DNA from: Chitinophaga pinensis
GTDB lineage: Bacteria; Bacteroidota; Bacteroidia; NS11-12g; UBA9320
Direction: 5' to 3'
DNA: 64,000 bases
Assembly: GCA_945897885.1 (NCBI GenBank)
Contig: CAMDGU010000006.1
Coordinates: 27,324-91,323, forward strand
Both the position numbers and the translations under genes were made by a program. Shown here piece after piece: positions 52,684 to 61,985 of the stretch. Positions within the stretch are counted from its first letter, which is position 1; every line of letters begins with the position of its first letter. The notes under the pieces are model-generated. The model did not search any database. It was not told where the DNA came from and saw only the letters and a program-made list of their open reading frames with translations.

Positions 52684-54336
52684 TTAACGATTCAACAATT
52701 GTTTAGCACTTTCCTGAATCGATTTTCCAAAATCTTTTCCCCCCATCATTTCCGCAATTTCATTTATTCTTTCTTGTTCTGTTAATTCCCTTATATCAGA
52801 GTGCACAGTCGTCCCATTTGAGTTCTTATAAACAAAATAATGCTTATTTCCTTTAGAAGCTATTTGTGGTAAATGGGTAATAACAATTAATTGCATGTCA
52901 TATGACATTAGGTTTAACATTTCACCGATTTTTAGAGCAACCTCACCTGAAACTCCAGAATCTATTTCATCAAAAATTATGGTTGGCATGGCGTTCTTTT
53001 TGGCAAGAATGGCTTTTAAAACCAGCATTACTCGTGATATTTCACCACCAGAAGCAATATTTTGAATAGGGCTAAATGATTTGCCGCTTGCAGGTGAGTA
53101 TAGGAAATTGGTATCGTTCAATCCATATTGCCATAATTCTTCGGTAGATCTTACATTAACTAACACCTTTATTTTGGCTCCCGGCATTCCCAATTGAACA
53201 ATCATTTCATTAATTTGATTTTCAAGCAAAGTACTTTTATTTATTCTTTGCTCCGAAATGCTTTTAGCTAGTGATTGACATGCTTTATCTATTAACTCTT
53301 TTTCATCTTCCAATGCTTTTATTTCATTATCTAGGTTGGCAAATTTGGACAATTCTTGTTCAAGATTTCTTTGCTTTACTATTAAATCTTCATCCCGATG
53401 TTTTTTAGCAAGATTGTGCAACAATAAAAGTCGTTGATTTACTGTTTCCAGTCGTTCGGGATCATTGTTAGTATGTTCAGTTAATTGGTTTAGCTCATTT
53501 GCTAAATCTTTTAATGAATATTGAATATCACCAAATCTAATTCCTAATTCCTCAAATCTCTTATCGTTCTTTGCAACCAGGCTCAATTGACCTTTAAGGA
53601 AAACTAATTGGTCAATTATGGCCGTTTCAGATTCTGATAATTGGTTATGAATAGATGCTAGTATTTTTAAATTTTGATCGGCATTACTCAATGCTGATAA
53701 TTCTTGTTCTAAGGCTGGTAATTCACCTTCTAAAAGTTTTGCAGCCAGAAGTTCTTCCAATAAAAATTGTTTAAAATCTCGATCATCCGAACCTTGTTTT
53801 TCAGCGTCTCTTAATTTGGAAAGATTATTGTTTAACTCCTTTAATTTTTCGAATTTTTGAATGAACGAACTTTGATTTGGTTGCAATTCTGCAAAACTGT
53901 CCAAAACCTTAAACTGAAACGATTTTTGAAATAAATCTAAATTATCGTGTTGGGAGTGTATGTCAATTAGAAATTTTCCTAAATCTTTTAATTGTGCCAA
54001 TTGTGCGGGTGTATCATTTATAAATACTCTTGATTTCCCGGTAATAGCAATTTCTCTTCTTATTATAATATCCTCAGCATAATCAAATTCATTTTGTTTA
54101 AACCATTCTTCCAAAGAATAGTTTTTGATATTAAAATTACCCTCAATGACACATTTATCTTCATTTTCTTTAATAGTTGCTGAATCAGCCCTTTCTCCTA
54201 ATATCAGACCCAAAGCACCTAATAATATTGATTTTCCTGCCCCTGTTTCACCTGTAATTACATTAAAAGATTGTCCCGGTTTAAAAACCAGATCTTTGAT
54301 TAGTGCGTAATTTTTAACCCTTAATTCGGTGAGCAT
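52684..54336 (-). CDS. recN: DNA repair protein RecN
   Basis: A 550-residue SMC-like ATPase for double-strand-break repair. Walker A is VITGETGAGKSILLGALGLI near the N-terminus, and the signature SGGEISRVMLVLKAILA and Walker B TIIFDEIDSGVSGEVALKIG are near the C-terminus, with a coiled coil of about 200 residues between. The start ATG 54336 (MLTELRVKNYALIKDL) matches the family; the frame open further upstream adds an unrelated leader. Confidence 0.95.
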   Translation of the reverse strand: MLTELRVKNYALIKDLVFKPGQSFNVITGETGAGKSILLGALGLILGERADSATIKENEDKCVIEGNFNIKNYSLEEWFKQNEFDYAEDIIIRREIAITGKSRVFINDTPAQLAQLKDLGKFLIDIHSQHDNLDLFQKSFQFKVLDSFAELQPNQSSFIQKFEKLKELNNNLSKLRDAEKQGSDDRDFKQFLLEELLAAKLLEGELPALEQELSALSNADQNLKILASIHNQLSESETAIIDQLVFLKGQLSLVAKNDKRFEELGIRFGDIQYSLKDLANELNQLTEHTNNDPERLETVNQRLLLLHNLAKKHRDEDLIVKQRNLEQELSKFANLDNEIKALEDEKELIDKACQSLAKSISEQRINKSTLLENQINEMIVQLGMPGAKIKVLVNVRSTEELWQYGLNDTNFLYSPASGKSFSPIQNIASGGEISRVMLVLKAILAKKNAMPTIIFDEIDSGVSGEVALKIGEMLNLMSYDMQLIVITHLPQIASKGNKHYFVYKNSNGTTVHSDIRELTEQERINEIAEMMGGKDFGKSIQESAKQLLNR

Positions 54337-54428
54337 GTCGGCAAAAGTAAAGCAATTTAAAAATTTCAAGGACTGAAAATACTCACAATTATTCTTGAAA
54401 TGTTAAATAAAATTTAAATGTAAACGTT

Positions 54429-54929
54429 TTATTTGGCTAATGAATCTCTTGTATTTGGGCGTGGTTTGTCATATTTAGTCCAATCAATTTTGCCCATAAA
54501 TTTTTTTTCAAGAGGACTCCATTTTGAAGGTTCTTTCCAATGACCTCTAGCATAGGCATATCTAGCTTTCTGCCAACTTCCAAAAGTTTTATGCAAAAAT
54601 TTAATGTAATATATCCCTACTATAAGATAGTTCTCACGAGTTTTACCTCCAGTTAATTTAAGTTTTTTATACCAATGGTAGAATGTATTATCAACAATTT
54701 GAAGATCACCATGGGCTGTTCCTCCGCTAAAGTCTCGAATAAAGCGCCAACCAGTCTCGTTATTTCCAATATCCCTGATTAATCCCGGAGGAACACCTGC
54801 GACTAAACAAACACTATCACTGAATGCTAAAATTTCTGCTTTACTCTTAGATTTAGATTGCCCTAAGCAGACCTCTGAAAAAAAAAGTAATAATGCTATT
54901 GCGGAAAAAAAAGAAACAACTTTTTGCAC
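54429..54929 (-). CDS. Secreted lytic-transglycosylase-like protein
   Basis: A 166-residue protein. I take GTG 54929 as start: it gives a classic signal peptide (VQKVVSFFSAIALLLFFSEV, cleavage after CLGQ), and a TATATTTG box lies 18 nt before it. The frame extends upstream to TTG 54995 through the box. The mature protein is a compact lysozyme/SLT-like domain: LIRDIGNNETGWRFIRDFSG with the likely catalytic Glu, then GDLQIVDNTFYHWYKKL and ARYAYARGHWKEP. Its predicted substrate is peptidoglycan in the periplasm. It could alternatively be an inactive wall-binding relative. Confidence 0.7.
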   Translation of the reverse strand: MQKVVSFFSAIALLLFFSEVCLGQSKSKSKAEILAFSDSVCLVAGVPPGLIRDIGNNETGWRFIRDFSGGTAHGDLQIVDNTFYHWYKKLKLTGGKTRENYLIVGIYYIKFLHKTFGSWQKARYAYARGHWKEPSKWSPLEKKFMGKIDWTKYDKPRPNTRDSLAK

Positions 54930-54947
54930 TATGTATTTATTTTTTTT

Positions 54948-54955
54948 CAAATATA
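54948..54955 (-). promoter_or_regulatory. -7 box of the lytic-transglycosylase-like gene
   Basis: TATATTTG on the minus strand, full consensus match, 18 nt before GTG 54929. It decides the start-codon choice. Confidence 0.5.
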
Positions 54956-55345
54956 AGAATACCGAGAGCTTTATTAAAGAACAAGTTTTTAACAATGTCT
55001 TTTAAACTGTGAATAGGTATTTGTTTTTAAAATAAAAAATTGCGGATTTCCCGTCGAAAATTTTATTTGTAAAGACTGAAATATTTTTTAAAATGATAAT
55101 TCTGTAAAATGTTTATGACCATAATTATTTTTTGGGAATCAAGTTTAATTTAGGTTTGCAACTTAATTCTGAAATAAAGATCATTTTAAGTATGAACATT
55201 GCCTATTATACAAAGTGTACAATATTTATTAACATTAAATAAATGTTATAAACATTTGAAAAAGAGCAATATAGATATTATTTAGATAAATTCTAAATTG
55301 TTTATTTTGTGTAAAAATTAGATTAGCCACATTCGTTTACTCCCT
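54956..55345. other. AT-rich intergenic stretch before actA
   Basis: I see no gene, repeat or RNA here. It is strongly AT-rich and may carry regulatory sites for the act operon, none of which I can identify. Confidence 0.4.
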
Positions 55346-55353
55346 TATATTTG
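55346..55353 (+). promoter_or_regulatory. actA: -7 box of the act operon
   Basis: TATATTTG followed by CAG, 27 nt before the ATG at 55381. A TTA at 55323-55325 could be a weak -33 element (20-nt spacing). The TTG inside the box should not be taken as start. Confidence 0.55.
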
Positions 55354-55380
55354 CAGCCGAAAAATCAGGTCAAATCCTAT

Positions 55381-56340
55381 ATGTTAAAATATCTAAATAG
55401 CAGGAGAAATACAGCGGCATTTATATCGGTGCTGGCTGCTTCTACTGCACTTGTTGCGCAGGATTCTGCTGCAGTATCTGGAGAGAAACCAAGTTTGTTT
55501 TACACAGATACCACCTTTGTGATAGTTTTACTTCTTTGTTTATTATTTATGGTTATTGCCTATTTCCTATATAGGGTAAAAAGCCATCTTGACAAAATAA
55601 TCGATGAAAATACCGAAGGAGGCCGGGAGTTAACACGTTATGAAAGGGTTATTAAACCATGGTTAAGAACACTTAATCCTACTGTTGCATCCTTATTAAT
55701 AGGGACTATATTTGGATTAACAGCATTTGTGCAGGCATACAAATTTGGTATTACAGAGGTTGGTGTTCAAAAAGGATATTCACCAACTCAACCCATTGCA
55801 TTTTCGCATAAAATACATGCGGGCAAGCTTCAGATGGATTGTAAGTATTGCCATTCTACATCGGATAAAAGCAAGCAAGCTAGTATTCCTTCGGCAAATA
55901 CATGTATGAACTGTCACAAGTATACAACCCTTCGTGACAGATACAATGGACAAGTATCTCCTGAAATTAGTAAAATTTATAAAGCGATTGGTTGGGATCC
56001 TGAGTCAAATTCTTATATCCCAAATTATAAGCAAAAACCAATTGAATGGGTTAGAATTCATAATTTACCAGATTTAGCTTATTTTAATCACTCTCAGCAC
56101 GTTGTTGCCGGTAAGGTTGAATGTCAAACTTGCCATGGCCCAATTCAGGAAATGGATAAAGTTTATCAGTTTTCAAGTCTTCAAATGAATTGGTGTATCA
56201 ACTGTCATAAAGAGAAAGGAATTGATTTGGCCAATAACAAATATTACGAAGATCTTCACAAGCGTTTAAAAATTGAAGGTAAAAGTGTTTATACCGTTGC
56301 TGATAATGGTGGTTTGGAATGTGGTAAATGTCATTATTAA
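55381..56340 (+). CDS. actA: Alternative complex III subunit A, pentahaem cytochrome c
   Basis: A 319-residue cytochrome with five CxxCH sites (CKYCH, CMNCH, CQTCH, CINCH, CGKCH), the number expected for ActA. Hydrophobic segments near residues 15-35, 45-70 and 105-125 anchor it in the membrane with the haem domain in the periplasm. It passes electrons from the quinol-oxidising core toward the mono-haem ActE or a cytochrome oxidase. ATG 55381 is preferred over the TTG at 55351, which lies in the promoter. It is the first gene of actABCDEF. Confidence 0.93.
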   Translation: MLKYLNSRRNTAAFISVLAASTALVAQDSAAVSGEKPSLFYTDTTFVIVLLLCLLFMVIAYFLYRVKSHLDKIIDENTEGGRELTRYERVIKPWLRTLNPTVASLLIGTIFGLTAFVQAYKFGITEVGVQKGYSPTQPIAFSHKIHAGKLQMDCKYCHSTSDKSKQASIPSANTCMNCHKYTTLRDRYNGQVSPEISKIYKAIGWDPESNSYIPNYKQKPIEWVRIHNLPDLAYFNHSQHVVAGKVECQTCHGPIQEMDKVYQFSSLQMNWCINCHKEKGIDLANNKYYEDLHKRLKIEGKSVYTVADNGGLECGKCHY

Positions 56341-56358
56341 AATTTTAGATTGTACTAA

Positions 56359-59300
56359 ATGGAACTAAATAATCAATATTGGAAAGGGATAGAAGAGGCA
56401 GAAGGGCAACCTGAGTTTGTTCAAACAAAGGGTAATGAGTTTCATGAAGCACTGCCTCTTGAGGATGTGCTAAATGCAACCGACCTTGATTTATCTTCTA
56501 ATCGCCGTGATTTCCTTAAATTTTTCGGTTTTAGTGTTTCAGCAGTAGCTTTGGCAGCTTGCCAAAAAGTTCCTGTTAAATATGCTATACCTTATGTTGT
56601 TAAACCTCAAGGTGTAACACCCGGTAATGCCAATTATTATGCTTCAACATGTTTGGGCTGTAATACTGGCTGTGGTGTTTTAGTTAAAACACGTGAAGGT
56701 CGTCCAATTAAGATGGATGGAAATCCTTTATCGCCAATTTCCAAAGGTGCTTTATGTGCCACGGGACAGGCAAGTATACTTTCATTGTATGACATTAATC
56801 GTTTAGCTAATCCATTAATTGATGGAAAAGAAGAACAAGATTGGACCAAACTTGATACCGACATTATTTCAAAATTAGGAAGTATTGTTTCTGCTAATGG
56901 AGGAATTAGAATCGTAACCAAAACTTCTAATAGCCCGTCATTTGATAAGGCGGTTGTCGCATTTAAAGCAAAGTATCCAACCGCTGAGGTTGTAACTTAT
57001 GATCCTATTTCTTATTCAGGAATTTTATTAGCAAATGAGCAATCGTTTGGTAAAAAGGTTTTACCTTCTTATAATTTTGATAAAGCTGAAATTATTGTTT
57101 CGTTTGGCGCTGACTTTTTAGGAACTTGGATTTCTCCTGTTGAATTTACAAAGCAATGGGTAACAAATCGAAATCCTAAAGGTGGAAAGATGTCTAAACA
57201 TTATCAGTTTGAATCTACTTTATCTCTGACAGGAACAAATGCAGATGTAAGGGTACCTATGCGTGAATCTAAAGAGGGAATTTATTTAATTTCATTGTAC
57301 AATGAATTAGCTAAATTAGCCGGTACAAGTCAGTTACCTGTAAAGCAAAATGCAGAATTAGCTGGAAATGCTATTAAAAATTCAGCCAAGGAACTTTTTG
57401 CAGCTAAAGGTAAATCTTTAGTTGTTTCAAAATCTAATAATACCAATAATCAAATTTTAGTTAATGGTATTAATATTATGCTTGGTAATTATGGAACAAC
57501 CATTGACCTAAATAATTATTCTAATCAGTCAAAATTTGTGGAAGCAGATTTTGAGAAATTTGTTTCTGAATTATCTTCAGGTTCAGTGAAAGGTGTAATA
57601 TTTGTTGGAGCAAATCCTGTTTACTCGTATTATAATTCAGCTAAATTGGCGGATGGTTTAAAGAAAGCTAAACTTGTTGTTTCTACTGCCGATCAAAAGG
57701 ATGAAACTTCTGATTTAGCAGGTTATGTTTGTCCTGATAATCACTATTTAGAAAGTTGGGGAGATGCTGAGCCAAAAGCCGGTGTTTATTCATTTACCCA
57801 ACCTACTATTTCACCGGTGTTTAACACACGACAAGCTATTGAATCTATCTTGTTGTGGGCCGGAACTCCTGCTGCTGCAGCAAATGCTTACGAATATATA
57901 AAATCTAATTGGGCTGCAGATGCCACTATTTGGAACCAGTCAATTCATGATGGTGTTTACATAAAACCTTCAACAATTGCATCAGTGCCTTCGTTTGCTT
58001 CTAATCTTAATGAGATTGCAACTACTCTTGTTGCAAATGCCCCTAAAGGTGATGAAGCTGAATTGATAGTTTACCAAAAAGTAGGAGTAAGAGATGGTGC
58101 TATGGCCAACAATCCATGGTTACATGAAGTGCCAGATCCTATTTCAAAAGTATGTTATGATAACTACGTTTCGGTTTCAAAGACTGAAGCCGACAAAAAA
58201 GGTCTTAAGCAAGATGATGTAATAAACATATCAGTTGGTGGATATTCAATTAAAAATGTTCCTGTTTTAATACAGCCCGGTCAAGCTTCAGGTACTTATG
58301 CTATTGCATTGGGTTATGGACGTACACAGTCTGGTAAAGTAGGAAAAGATTTAGGTAAAAATGCTTATCCATTTTTGAAAATTGCCAACGGAACTACTTC
58401 TTATAATATTTCAGGTGCCGTTACAATTGAATCAACCGGTGATACCTATAATTTAGCACAAACTCAAACACACCATACAATAGAGGGGCGTGATTACATT
58501 CGTGAAGCCTCACTAGATGAATATAATAAAAATCCTTATGTAAGAAACGAGGGCAAACTTGATTTAGTTTCTTTATGGGAAGAATATGATTATTCAAATG
58601 GTCATAAATGGGGAATGGCAATAGATTTGAATGCTTGTACCGGTTGTGGAGCTTGCGTTGTTAGTTGTCATATTGAAAATAATGTACCGGTAGTAGGTCG
58701 CGAAGAAATACGTTTACGCCGTGAAATGCATTGGATTCGTATCGACCGTTATTATAGTTTTTATACCCCAAACGAATACTTAACTAAGGAAGACGATATC
58801 AATAAAGAAAACACTGATGTTTATGACAATATCAGAGTAGTTCACGCTCCGGTTATGTGTCAGCATTGTTCTCATGCTCCTTGTGAAACTGTTTGCCCTG
58901 TGTTGGCGACTACGCATAGTTCTGAAGGGTTAAACCAAATGACTTATAACCGCTGTATTGGAACTAAATATTGTGGAAACAATTGTCCATATAAAGTACG
59001 TCGTTTCAATTGGTTCAGATATAATGATAATGATAAATTTGATTATCATTTTAATAATGACCTTGGAAAAATGGTAATTAATCCTGATGTTACAGTTCGT
59101 ACTCGTGGGGTTATGGAGAAATGCAGTTTCTGTATTCAAAGAATTCAGGCTGGTAAATTATCAGCAAAACGTGAAAATCGCAAGGTTCAGGATGGAGAAG
59201 TAAAGACTGCTTGTATGTCAGCTTGTCCTTCTAATGCAATTGTTTTTGGAGACATGAACGATCCAAACAGTGAAATTTCTAAATTATACAAAAACGAAAG

Positions 59301-59406
59301 ATCTTATCACATGTTGGAAGAAGTTGGTATTAAGCCATCCGTTTCTTATATGACTAAGATTCGTAATGTAGAGAGTAATCATAAATCAACCGAACATCAT
59401 TCATAA
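56359..59406 (+). CDS. actB: Alternative complex III subunit B, molybdopterin-oxidoreductase-like iron-sulfur protein
   Basis: A 1015-residue protein joining a molybdopterin-oxidoreductase-like domain (about residues 90-700) to a ferredoxin-like domain (about 740-980). A Tat-like motif (RRDFLKFFGF, arginines at 49-50) stands after an atypical leader, as in TAT-variant ActB proteins. C98, C101, C105 and C133 form a CxxCxxxC...C set in the first domain. The second has CTGCGACVVSC, CQHCSHAPCETVCP, CIGTKYCGNNCP and CSFC...CMSACP for cubane clusters. In characterised complexes the first domain lacks molybdenum. It is the periplasmic electron wire of the complex. Confidence 0.94.
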   Translation: MELNNQYWKGIEEAEGQPEFVQTKGNEFHEALPLEDVLNATDLDLSSNRRDFLKFFGFSVSAVALAACQKVPVKYAIPYVVKPQGVTPGNANYYASTCLGCNTGCGVLVKTREGRPIKMDGNPLSPISKGALCATGQASILSLYDINRLANPLIDGKEEQDWTKLDTDIISKLGSIVSANGGIRIVTKTSNSPSFDKAVVAFKAKYPTAEVVTYDPISYSGILLANEQSFGKKVLPSYNFDKAEIIVSFGADFLGTWISPVEFTKQWVTNRNPKGGKMSKHYQFESTLSLTGTNADVRVPMRESKEGIYLISLYNELAKLAGTSQLPVKQNAELAGNAIKNSAKELFAAKGKSLVVSKSNNTNNQILVNGINIMLGNYGTTIDLNNYSNQSKFVEADFEKFVSELSSGSVKGVIFVGANPVYSYYNSAKLADGLKKAKLVVSTADQKDETSDLAGYVCPDNHYLESWGDAEPKAGVYSFTQPTISPVFNTRQAIESILLWAGTPAAAANAYEYIKSNWAADATIWNQSIHDGVYIKPSTIASVPSFASNLNEIATTLVANAPKGDEAELIVYQKVGVRDGAMANNPWLHEVPDPISKVCYDNYVSVSKTEADKKGLKQDDVINISVGGYSIKNVPVLIQPGQASGTYAIALGYGRTQSGKVGKDLGKNAYPFLKIANGTTSYNISGAVTIESTGDTYNLAQTQTHHTIEGRDYIREASLDEYNKNPYVRNEGKLDLVSLWEEYDYSNGHKWGMAIDLNACTGCGACVVSCHIENNVPVVGREEIRLRREMHWIRIDRYYSFYTPNEYLTKEDDINKENTDVYDNIRVVHAPVMCQHCSHAPCETVCPVLATTHSSEGLNQMTYNRCIGTKYCGNNCPYKVRRFNWFRYNDNDKFDYHFNNDLGKMVINPDVTVRTRGVMEKCSFCIQRIQAGKLSAKRENRKVQDGEVKTACMSACPSNAIVFGDMNDPNSEISKLYKNERSYHMLEEVGIKPSVSYMTKIRNVESNHKSTEHHS

Positions 59407-59413
59407 TATTTAA

Positions 59414-60769
59414 ATGTCAGTAATAGATGCAGCCATAAGGCCCCCGTTAGTAACAGGTGGGAAAACCTACAAAGATGTAACAGCCGATATTTGCCGCCCG
59501 TTGGAAAATAAACCAACTAGATTGTGGTGGATAGGTTTTATAGTTTCCTTTTTCTGTTTAATGATTCTAGTAGCTTCATTATTTTGGACTACTTGGACCG
59601 GTATTGGAGTTTGGAATATTAACAAATCAGTAATGTGGGGTTGGGATATTACCAACTTTGTGTTTTGGGTTGGTATAGGTCACGCAGGTACTTTAATTTC
59701 AGCAATTCTTTTGTTGTTTCGTCAAAAATGGAGAATGTCCATTAACCGATCAGCAGAAGCAATGACAATATTTGCAGTAATGTGCGCAGCCATTTTTCCT
59801 TTGTTTCACATGGGTAGAATTTGGGTTGGTGCCTATTGGGTATTTCCTTTACCTAATGCCTTTGGGTCATTATGGGTAAACTTTAATTCACCTTTACTTT
59901 GGGACGTGTTCGCTATTTCAACTTATTTCTCAGTATCCCTTGTTTTTTGGTATCTAGGACTTATCCCTGATATTGCCACCATCAGAGATAGAGCTACAAC
60001 TAAAGGACGTAAATTTTGGTATAATTTCTTCTCAATGGGTTGGACAGGTTCTGTTAGAACTTGGGCTCGTTACGAAGTTGTTTCTTTGATTTTAGCCGGT
60101 ATTTCTACTCCACTTGTACTTTCAGTACATACAATTGTATCTATGGACTTTGCAACGTCCATAGTACCAGGATGGCATACAACGATATTCCCTCCTTATT
60201 TTGTGGCTGGAGCTATCTTCTCTGGTTTCGGAATGGTTTTAACCTTATTACTAGTTGCACGTAAAGTGCTTAATTATGAAAATTATATTACGATAGGACA
60301 CTTGGAAGCTATGGCCAAAGTGGTAATGCTTACTGGTACAATGGTAGGTTTAGCTTATATCACTGAATTTTTTATAGCATGGTATTCAGGTGTTCAGTAT
60401 GAGCAATATGCTTTCTTAAATAGAGCGTTTGGACCCTATTGGTGGGCCTATTGGACAATGATGAGTTGTAACCTTATTGCCCCTCAGGTATTTTGGTTTA
60501 AATGGGCAAGAACCACACCATGGTTTTTATTTATAATGTCAATTATTGTAAACGTTGGTATGTGGTTTGAACGATTTGTAATTATCGTAACATCTCTTCA
60601 CCGTGATTACCTGACCTCTTCTTGGGTTATGTATGAGGGTTCTTACATTGAGGTAGGTATTTTTGTTGGAACGTTTGGTTTATTTTTCACTTGTTTCTTT
60701 TTATTCTGTAGATTCCTACCGGTAATCAATATGGCAGAAGTAAAAGGAATCCTTAAAAACAAAGAATAA
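59414..60769 (+). CDS. actC: Alternative complex III subunit C, NrfD-like membrane protein
   Basis: A 451-residue integral membrane protein with ten predicted helices and NrfD/PsrC family motifs ([20 protein letters not shown] and [13 protein letters not shown]). In solved structures ActC and its paralogue ActF hold the menaquinol site and putative proton paths. The conserved His and Asp of such a site are suggested by GHAG and DVFAIST. It starts 7 nt after actB. Confidence 0.93.
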   Translation: MSVIDAAIRPPLVTGGKTYKDVTADICRPLENKPTRLWWIGFIVSFFCLMILVASLFWTTWTGIGVWNINKSVMWGWDITNFVFWVGIGHAGTLISAILLLFRQKWRMSINRSAEAMTIFAVMCAAIFPLFHMGRIWVGAYWVFPLPNAFGSLWVNFNSPLLWDVFAISTYFSVSLVFWYLGLIPDIATIRDRATTKGRKFWYNFFSMGWTGSVRTWARYEVVSLILAGISTPLVLSVHTIVSMDFATSIVPGWHTTIFPPYFVAGAIFSGFGMVLTLLLVARKVLNYENYITIGHLEAMAKVVMLTGTMVGLAYITEFFIAWYSGVQYEQYAFLNRAFGPYWWAYWTMMSCNLIAPQVFWFKWARTTPWFLFIMSIIVNVGMWFERFVIIVTSLHRDYLTSSWVMYEGSYIEVGIFVGTFGLFFTCFFLFCRFLPVINMAEVKGILKNKE

Positions 60770-60770
60770 T

Positions 60771-61355
60771 ATGTTTTGCTTTAGCACGTCAATAAATAAA
60801 CGCAATTTAATCTACGGAGTATTTGATGATGAGAGTAATCTCATGCATACTGTAGAAGAAGTTAGAGAAAAGGGAATAGAAGTATTTGATTGCTATACCC
60901 CATTTCCTGTTCATCATTTAGATACAGCCATGGGTATTAGTCGTACTCGACTATCTATAGCCGCCTTCTTGTGTGGTTTAACAGGATTTTGTCTTGGTTT
61001 GTTACTACAATTTTATATGATGGTTTTTGATTGGCCAATGAATATAGGTGGTAAGCCAAGTGATTATCACATGTTGCCAAGTATGGTGCCGGTGGTTTTT
61101 GAATGTACAGTTCTTTGTACCGCATTTGGTCTAGCATTTTTATTTTTCTTTCGTAATAAAATGGGGCACGGTGTTCGTCCTGATATCTTAGATATACGTC
61201 AAACTGATGATTATTTACTGATTGCATTTGATGCCGATACATTGGATACAAACAGAAGAAACGAATTAAACGCGATAATGACCAAAAACGGAGTTTTACA
61301 TACAAAAGAGTATGTTGGAGAATACGCTGTTAATGCGGGAGGTGCACATGCATAA
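60771..61355 (+). CDS. actD: Alternative complex III subunit D
   Basis: A 194-residue DUF3341 protein with two central helices (SIAAFLCGLTGFCLGLLLQF and PVVFECTVLCTAFGLAFLFF) between cytosolic N- and C-terminal parts (NLIYGVFDDESNLMHTVEEV). It is a structural membrane subunit without cofactors. It starts 1 nt after the actC stop and overlaps actE by 8 nt. Confidence 0.92.
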   Translation: MFCFSTSINKRNLIYGVFDDESNLMHTVEEVREKGIEVFDCYTPFPVHHLDTAMGISRTRLSIAAFLCGLTGFCLGLLLQFYMMVFDWPMNIGGKPSDYHMLPSMVPVVFECTVLCTAFGLAFLFFFRNKMGHGVRPDILDIRQTDDYLLIAFDADTLDTNRRNELNAIMTKNGVLHTKEYVGEYAVNAGGAHA

Positions 61356-61968
61356 GTTATCAAAACTATTTATTTTAGCTTTAATTGCTATCACCCTTTA
61401 TTCATGTAAAAGTAGAGATGAAAATACAGGTATTGAATATTCTCCTGATATGTATGTTTCTAAAGGGTATGAACCATACTCTCAAACACGTCATATGGAG
61501 TATAACCCGAATGGAATGACAATGAGATTACCTGTTGTCGGAACGATAGCTCGTGGACAATTGGATTATGTTTATACTTATCTCGATTCACCAGAAGGAT
61601 ATGAAGCTGCTGCTGCTAACATTAATCCAGTAGAAAAAACTTCATTAAATGTATTAGAAGGTAAAAAGCTTTATGACATTTATTGCTGGAGTTGCCATGG
61701 TAAAGAGGGTAAAAATGACGGACCAGTAATTGTTGAAGGTAAGTTTGCTAAACCACCATTTGAAAATTACCAAACTCCTTATATTCAAAATTTGGCAGAT
61801 GGTAAAATATTTCATGTTATTACCTACGGTAAAAATATGATGGGTTCTCATGCCCACATGCTTTCACCTACCGAGCGTTGGAAAGTAATTCATTATGTAA
61901 AAAGTTTGAGTATGGCTAATGGTGCTTCACCAGCTGCACCAGCAATAGATAGTACTAAAGTTAACTAA
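61348..61968 (+). CDS. actE: Alternative complex III subunit E, mono-haem cytochrome c lipoprotein
   Basis: A 206-residue lipoprotein (lipobox ITLYSC) with one haem site (CWSCHG) and a C-terminal Met ligand candidate (MMGSHAHMLS). It is the periplasmic electron carrier subunit. I chose ATG 61348, whose ATGCATAA overlaps the actD stop; the frame open from 61312 lacks a proper signal peptide start. The Ala/Pro-rich tail is typical. Confidence 0.92.
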   Translation: MHKLSKLFILALIAITLYSCKSRDENTGIEYSPDMYVSKGYEPYSQTRHMEYNPNGMTMRLPVVGTIARGQLDYVYTYLDSPEGYEAAAANINPVEKTSLNVLEGKKLYDIYCWSCHGKEGKNDGPVIVEGKFAKPPFENYQTPYIQNLADGKIFHVITYGKNMMGSHAHMLSPTERWKVIHYVKSLSMANGASPAAPAIDSTKVN

Positions 61969-61985
61969 CAAAAAGTAAGTAAGGA

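Noticed and set aside
55351..55380. Upstream TTG start for actA
   Set aside because: The TTG is part of the TATATTTG promoter box, so it would not be in the transcript.
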